The position numbers and the translations under genes are program-made. From an uncultured Lachnospiraceae bacterium (GTDB taxonomy: Bacteria; Bacillota; Clostridia; Lachnospirales; Lachnospiraceae): 64,000 bases of DNA. This document shows, in pieces, positions 59,694 to 64,000 of this stretch. Below the pieces are notes generated by a model, which saw only the letters and a list, made by a program, of their open reading frames with translations, was not told the origin of the DNA and made no database searches. Each line of letters starts with the position of its first letter. The stretch's first letter is position 1. The DNA is taken from NCBI GenBank assembly GCA_910584725.1, contig CAJUBE010000009.1, positions 62,001-126,000 of the forward strand, in the 5' to 3' direction.

Positions 59694-60779
59694 ATGGATA
59701 AGAGAAAGCGCGGCTTTCGGGGCAGCATACCTCTTCTGATTTTGGAAATCTGCGTTCTGGTTATCGCTGTCGGCGTGATGTATGTGGTGGTCACAATGAC
59801 AAGCGAGGTAAATCACAAGGACATTGACGAGGAAAATATCCGCATAAATGAGGAGATCGTCAGAAAAAAGCTAACGGATGTGAAGCAGAGCGAGAAGAAA
59901 GAAGAGGTGAAGAAAAAGGGATACCGCAATATTGCGCTCTTCGGCGTGGATGCCAGGGACGGCGAGTTGGGGAGAGGCACCAGAAGCGACACGATTATGA
60001 TTGCCAGCATCAATCAGGATACGCAGGAGATTAAACTGATTTCCGTGTTCCGTGATACGTACCTGAATCTTGGCAACGATTCCTACAACAAATGCAATAC
60101 GGCCTATGCGCAGGGCGGGCCGGAGCAGGCGATCAATATGCTCAACGTGAATCTGGATCTGGATATCACAGACTATGTGACGATTGGTTTTTCGGGGCTG
60201 ATCGACGCGGTGGATGCGCTTGGCGGCGTGGAGATGGAAGTGACGGAATCGGAGATTTCCCATTTGAACAATTATCAGCTCTGCATGGCGGAGGAGCTGG
60301 GCGTGGATTACATTCCGGTAGAACAGAGCGGCAGACAGCTTTTGAACGGAATGCAGGCAACGGCTTACTGTCGAATCCGCTACACAAAGGGCGATGATTT
60401 CAGAAGAGCGGAAAGGCAGCGGGAAGTGCTCAGGGCTATGATGGACAAGGCCGGCGGCGCGTCGGTCAGTACATTGACCGATATGGTTAATGCCGTTCTG
60501 CCGCAGGTGGAGACCTCTCTGGATGTGAATGAGATTTTGAGCGTGCTGGGAAGCGTGGCCGGTTACAATATGACGGAGAGTGACGGTTTTCCCTTTGAGG
60601 GAGGCAGAGCCGGGGCCAATGTGGGAAGCAAGGGAAGCTGTGTGGTTCCCGTGGATTTGGAGGAGAATGTGAGACAGCTTCACCAGATTTTATACCCGGA
60701 AGAAAGCTACAGCCCTTCGTCCCGGATCAGGCAGATCAATGAGGAGATTAAGACACAGACAAACGAGTATCTGCAATAA
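59694..60779 (+). CDS. LytR-CpsA-Psr (LCP) family cell-wall polymer ligase
   Basis: A 361-residue membrane-anchored enzyme of the type that attaches anionic polymers to peptidoglycan. One N-terminal transmembrane helix (SIPLLILEICVLVIAVGVMYVVVTM) precedes the LCP domain: NIALFGVDARDGELGRGTRSDTIMIASINQDTQEIKLISVFRDTYL, NTAYAQGGPEQAINMLN and ATAYCRIRYTKGDDFRRAERQREVL with the conserved arginines and aspartates. The ATG at 59694 follows AAAGGAG. It may have its own promoter. Confidence 0.92.
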   Translation: MDKRKRGFRGSIPLLILEICVLVIAVGVMYVVVTMTSEVNHKDIDEENIRINEEIVRKKLTDVKQSEKKEEVKKKGYRNIALFGVDARDGELGRGTRSDTIMIASINQDTQEIKLISVFRDTYLNLGNDSYNKCNTAYAQGGPEQAINMLNVNLDLDITDYVTIGFSGLIDAVDALGGVEMEVTESEISHLNNYQLCMAEELGVDYIPVEQSGRQLLNGMQATAYCRIRYTKGDDFRRAERQREVLRAMMDKAGGASVSTLTDMVNAVLPQVETSLDVNEILSVLGSVAGYNMTESDGFPFEGGRAGANVGSKGSCVVPVDLEENVRQLHQILYPEESYSPSSRIRQINEEIKTQTNEYLQ

Positions 60780-60828
60780 CAGTGCAGCCGGGGCATAAGC
60801 AGGCGGATAAGAACGGAAACAGGTCATT

Positions 60829-62730
60829 ATGAAAAAATTGCTTATTTATTTAAAGGATTATAAGAAGGAGACGGTTTTTGCGCCGCTCTTTAAAATGCTG
60901 GAAGCCACGTTTGAGCTGTTTGTGCCTCTGGTGATGGCGGCTATCATTGACCGGGGTATCGGGCAGGCGGATACGGGGTATGTGCTGAAAATGGGCGCCA
61001 TTCTCGTGGCACTGGGACTGATCGGGCTGCTGTGCTCCATCACGGCGCAGTATTTTGCGGCCAAGGCGGCGGTGGGGTTTTCTACGGGTTTGAAACATGC
61101 GTTGTTTGACCATATCCAAAGTCTTTCCTTTACGGAAATAGACACGCTTGGCACATCCACCCTGATTACCCGCATGACTTCCGACGTGAATCAGGTGCAG
61201 AACGGCGTCAATATGGTGCTGCGTCTCTTCCTGCGCTCGCCCTTTATCGTGTTCGGCGCGATGATTATGGCTTTCACCATCGACGCCAAGGCAGCGATGA
61301 TCTTTGTGGTGACGATACCGCTTCTTGCGGTGGTGGTTTTCGGGATTATGGCGCTCACCATGCCCATGTATAAGAAGGTACAGGCGGGGCTGGACGCGGT
61401 GCTTTCCGCGACGAGAGAAAATCTGACGGGAGCAAGGGTGATCCGCGCTTTTCACAAAGAGGAGGAAGAGATCGACAGATTTGAGGAGAAAAACGGATTT
61501 CTCACCCATCTGCAGCTCGTTGTGGGAAGAATATCGGCACTGACCAATCCGGTCACATATATTATCATCAATGCGGCGACCATCCTTCTGCTCTATACGG
61601 GCGCGGTTCGTGTGGACAACGGCAGCATTACGCAGGGCGAGGTGGTTGCGCTGGTCAATTACATGTCGCAGATTCTGGTGGAGCTGATTAAGCTGGCGAA
61701 TCTGATTATCACGATCACCAAGGCACTGGCCTGCGCAAACCGCATTGAGGCGGTGTTTGAGGTGGAGTCGTCCATGGCGTGGGGAACTGCGGCAGCGAGA
61801 GAAGAGGCAACGGCGGAAGGCAAGAAATTGACCAGGATGGACAATACGATAGCAGGAAATATGCCGAGTTCTGAAATGGGTGCATTGGCAGGACAGGATT
61901 CGACTGACAGAATGAATCCGGCAGTGGGCGGTAAATTGGTAGATGGGGACGGCGTAACGACGGGGAGTGGCGCGGGTGCGGGTCTGGCTGTGGAGTTTGA
62001 CCATGTCCATCTGACTTACGGAGGCGCGGGCGCAGAATCCCTGAGCGACATCCATATCCGGGTGCCGAAGGGACAGACGGTCGGTATCATAGGCGGCACG
62101 GGTTCGGGCAAGTCCTCTCTGGTCAATATGATACCGCGGTTTTATGACGCTACGGCCGGTACCGTGCGCGTGGACGGGCGGGACGTGAAAACCTACAATA
62201 TGGAGGAGCTGCGGGAAAAGATCGGCATTGTGCTGCAGAAGGCGGTGCTTTTCCGGGGGACGATCCGGGACAATCTGCTGTGGGGGAATGGTTCCGCCAC
62301 GGATGAGGAGCTGTGGGAGGCTCTGCGGCTCGCACAGGCAAAGGACTTTGTGGAGACGAAGGAAGGCCGTCTGGACGCGCCTGTGGCGCAGGAGGGACGC
62401 AATCTTTCCGGCGGACAGAGACAGCGGCTCACCATCGCAAGGGCGCTGGTGGCGAAGCCGGAGATATTGATTTTGGATGACAGCGCGTCGGCGTTGGACT
62501 ACGCTACGGACGCGGCGCTGCGCAGGGCGCTTAAGGAGCTGCCCGGGGAGACCACGGTGTTTATCGTATCACAGCGGGCCTCCTCGATTCAGCACGCGGA
62601 TCAGATCATCGTGCTGGAGGACGGCGAGATGGCCGGGTGCGGCACCCACGAGGAACTGCTGGCGGAATGCGAAGTGTACCAGGAGATATATTATTCGCAG
62701 TATGCGCAAAAGAATGCCGTGCAAAATTGA
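60829..62730 (+). CDS. ABC exporter, fused membrane and ATPase domains (first subunit)
   Basis: A 633-residue half-transporter. Six transmembrane helices (about 1-320) and an ATPase domain with GIIGGTGSGKSSLVN (Walker A), NLSGGQRQRLTIARAL (signature) and ILILDDSASALDYATD (Walker B with a degenerate catalytic position, D-D in place of D-E). A poorly conserved linker of about 70 residues (61770-61990) separates the two. Next to it is a second fused transporter, so the two probably form a heterodimer. The degenerate site is usual for one partner of such dimers. Confidence 0.9.
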   Translation: MKKLLIYLKDYKKETVFAPLFKMLEATFELFVPLVMAAIIDRGIGQADTGYVLKMGAILVALGLIGLLCSITAQYFAAKAAVGFSTGLKHALFDHIQSLSFTEIDTLGTSTLITRMTSDVNQVQNGVNMVLRLFLRSPFIVFGAMIMAFTIDAKAAMIFVVTIPLLAVVVFGIMALTMPMYKKVQAGLDAVLSATRENLTGARVIRAFHKEEEEIDRFEEKNGFLTHLQLVVGRISALTNPVTYIIINAATILLLYTGAVRVDNGSITQGEVVALVNYMSQILVELIKLANLIITITKALACANRIEAVFEVESSMAWGTAAAREEATAEGKKLTRMDNTIAGNMPSSEMGALAGQDSTDRMNPAVGGKLVDGDGVTTGSGAGAGLAVEFDHVHLTYGGAGAESLSDIHIRVPKGQTVGIIGGTGSGKSSLVNMIPRFYDATAGTVRVDGRDVKTYNMEELREKIGIVLQKAVLFRGTIRDNLLWGNGSATDEELWEALRLAQAKDFVETKEGRLDAPVAQEGRNLSGGQRQRLTIARALVAKPEILILDDSASALDYATDAALRRALKELPGETTVFIVSQRASSIQHADQIIVLEDGEMAGCGTHEELLAECEVYQEIYYSQYAQKNAVQN

Positions 62731-62831
62731 ATATTCAGACTGCGATGGGAGCTTGCTCACATGAAGCAGGCTGGATGTTCAATTTTATAGGGCGGACGCC
62801 CGACATGAATAAATTGTCGAAGACAATTTAT
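62723..62831 (+). repeat. Stem-loops spanning the ABC gene stop codon
   Basis: AAAATTGAATATTCAG (62723-62738) pairs with CTGGATGTTCAATTTT (62771-62786), two positions being G-U, so the stop codon lies inside the stem. A perfect 10-bp hairpin, ATAAATTGTC/GACAATTTAT, follows (62809-62831). Confidence 0.55.
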
Positions 62832-62836
62832 GAATG

Positions 62837-62876
62837 GCACGGCAAACTTGAAGCACGGCAAACTTGAAGCACGGTA
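62837..62876. repeat. Short tandem repeat before the second ABC gene
   Basis: The 16-nt unit GCACGGCAAACTTGAA occurs twice in tandem (62837-62852 and 62853-62868), followed by a partial third. Confidence 0.6.
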
Positions 62877-62897
62877 AAATGGATAGAGGAGAACAGC

Positions 62898-64000
62898 ATG
62901 GGACAGAAGGAGACATTTCGGCGGGTTTTGCATTACATTAAAAAATACTGGCTGTATCTGACGGCGTCCATCGTGATGGCGAGCGTGACGGTGGCGCTGA
63001 CTTTGTACTTTCCCATATTGACCGGTAGAGTCATAGATTCGGTGATTGGACCGGGACAGGTGGATTTCGCGGGCGTGTTTGATATTTTGAAGCTGATGGC
63101 GGTGATCGCCGTGGCCACCGGGCTGGCACAGTGGATCATGAATGTGTGCAACAATAAGATGACCTACCGCATCGTGCAGGACATCCGAGACGAGGCGTTT
63201 CGGAGGATAGAGATTCTGCCGTTAAAATACATCGACGCGCATTCCTACGGCGAGGTGGTGAGCCGGGTGATTGCGGATGTGGATCAGTTTGCGGACGGCC
63301 TGCTCATGGGCTTTACGCAGTTTTTTACTGGCGTCATTACGATTTTGGGCACCTTGGGCTTTATGCTCAGTGTCAATGTCGCCGTCACGGGTGTCGTTGT
63401 TCTTGTGACACCATTGTCGTTTTTTGTCGCGGGCTTTATCGCGAAGAAAACATTCACTATGTTCCACTTGCAGTCGGAGACGAGGGGCGAGCAGACCGCG
63501 CTGATCGAGGAGATGGTCGGGAACCAGAAGGTGGTACAGGCCTTTTCTCATGAAGATGAAGCGCTGGATCAGTTTGACGAGATCAACGGCAGACTGCAGG
63601 ATTGTTCCCTGCGCGCCATCTTTTTCTCTTCCCTGACCAATCCGTCCACCCGCTTCGTGAACAATCTGGTGTACGCGGGCGTGGCGGTTGTGGGTGCGGT
63701 ATATGCCGTTCACGGCGGGATCAGCGTGGGACAGTTGTCCTGTTTTCTATCCTATGCGAACCAGTACACGAAGCCGTTTAACGAGATTTCCGGCGTGGTG
63801 ACGGAGCTGCAGAACGCCCTGGCATGTGCGGCGCGGATTTTTGCTTTGATCGAGGAGGAACCTCAGACGCCGGAGCCTGCCGACGCGCAGACGCTTACAG
63901 ACGTGGAGGGACGCGTGGAGCTCTCCCATGTGGACTTTTCCTATGTGCCGGATAAAAAGCTGATCACGAATTTCAATCTGGCGGTGAAGCCGGGACAGCG
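62898..64000 (+). CDS. ABC exporter, second subunit (3' partial)
   Basis: The frame runs from ATG 62898 to the end of the window without a stop (367 codons). It starts MGQKETFRRVLHYIKKYWLYLTASIVMA after GAGGAGAAC. Six transmembrane helices and the coupling segment EMVGNQKVVQAFSHEDEALDQFDEIN are present. The ATPase domain is just beginning (VELSHVDFSYVPDKKLITNFNLAVKPGQ) and its Walker A lies outside. It is the likely partner of the 60829 transporter; the pair resembles multidrug or lipid exporters of the YheI/YheH type. Confidence 0.9.
   Translation, partial: MGQKETFRRVLHYIKKYWLYLTASIVMASVTVALTLYFPILTGRVIDSVIGPGQVDFAGVFDILKLMAVIAVATGLAQWIMNVCNNKMTYRIVQDIRDEAFRRIEILPLKYIDAHSYGEVVSRVIADVDQFADGLLMGFTQFFTGVITILGTLGFMLSVNVAVTGVVVLVTPLSFFVAGFIAKKTFTMFHLQSETRGEQTALIEEMVGNQKVVQAFSHEDEALDQFDEINGRLQDCSLRAIFFSSLTNPSTRFVNNLVYAGVAVVGAVYAVHGGISVGQLSCFLSYANQYTKPFNEISGVVTELQNALACAARIFALIEEEPQTPEPADAQTLTDVEGRVELSHVDFSYVPDKKLITNFNLAVKPGQ

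Noticed and set aside
62837..62876. CRISPR-like or integron repeat
   Set aside because: Two tandem 16-nt copies with no spacer; a simple duplication.

Overview
The window looks like a chromosomal segment of a spore-forming Clostridia bacterium, most likely family Lachnospiraceae. The support is the spoIIAA-spoIIAB-sigF operon, small families typical of that group (DUF6465 and DUF6142-like proteins), clean AGGAGG ribosome sites, T-box control of valS, and moderately GC-rich coding sequence. Nearly all of it is ordinary single-copy chromosomal sequence. One IS110-family element is present, and there are no tRNA or rRNA genes, no CRISPR array and no prophage.

Layout: 1-2.5 kb is K+ uptake (trkA, cut by the window edge, and trkH). 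2.5-6.4 kb holds ybaK, a DUF6465 gene, azlC and azlD split apart by an IS110 element, and a 34-residue zinc-ribbon ORF. 6.5-8.6 kb is a GntR/ABC transporter operon. 8.7-11.8 kb is a PadR-HAAS(DUF1700)-DUF4097-PspC envelope module. 12-12.6 kb is an ECF S component. 12.9-29.1 kb is a carbohydrate locus: two GH94-like phosphorylases, a GH30 glycosidase, an ABC importer, then an orphan binding protein with a YesM-type kinase and an AraC-type response regulator. 29.1-33.2 kb is a divergent pair of c-di-GMP proteins. 33.3-33.9 kb is yefM/yoeB. 33.9-41.9 kb is T-box-valS, a FapA-like protein, folC and a zinc-ribbon/TPR membrane protein. 42.1-43.7 kb is the sigma-F operon. 44.9-48.5 kb is pyrE, small proteins and an M29 aminopeptidase. 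48.7-52.6 kb is purE-purM-purN-purD. 52.7-64 kb is a zinc-ribbon protein, an SH3/membrane protein, a GntR regulator with clpC, a conserved small protein, radA, an LCP protein and a two-gene ABC exporter cut by the window end.

The most striking signal is in the untranslated DNA. Five genes of unrelated function (DUF4097, sugar permease, response regulator, valS, purM) carry a leader in which the loop of a conserved hairpin can form 7 bp with a segment ending 3-5 nt before the Shine-Dalgarno sequence. The two pairing strands differ between copies but stay complementary, which suggests a recurring cis-acting pseudoknot RNA. Four copies share the whole layout, and most have a second GGAGG-like sequence just before the element, as if it had inserted at a ribosome-binding site. 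A second set of structured repeats begins at or just after stop codons (10.0, 11.3, 23.7, 48.5, 51.2 and 62.7 kb). A short palindromic repeat occurs on both sides of the IS110 element and elsewhere. I cannot say from sequence alone whether these RNA families are already catalogued.

Functional reading: the 12.9-29 kb locus would import an oligosaccharide, probably a beta-glucan fragment, and cleave it inside the cell by phosphorolysis plus GH30 hydrolysis, with the kinase/regulator pair sensing it. This substrate assignment is inference.
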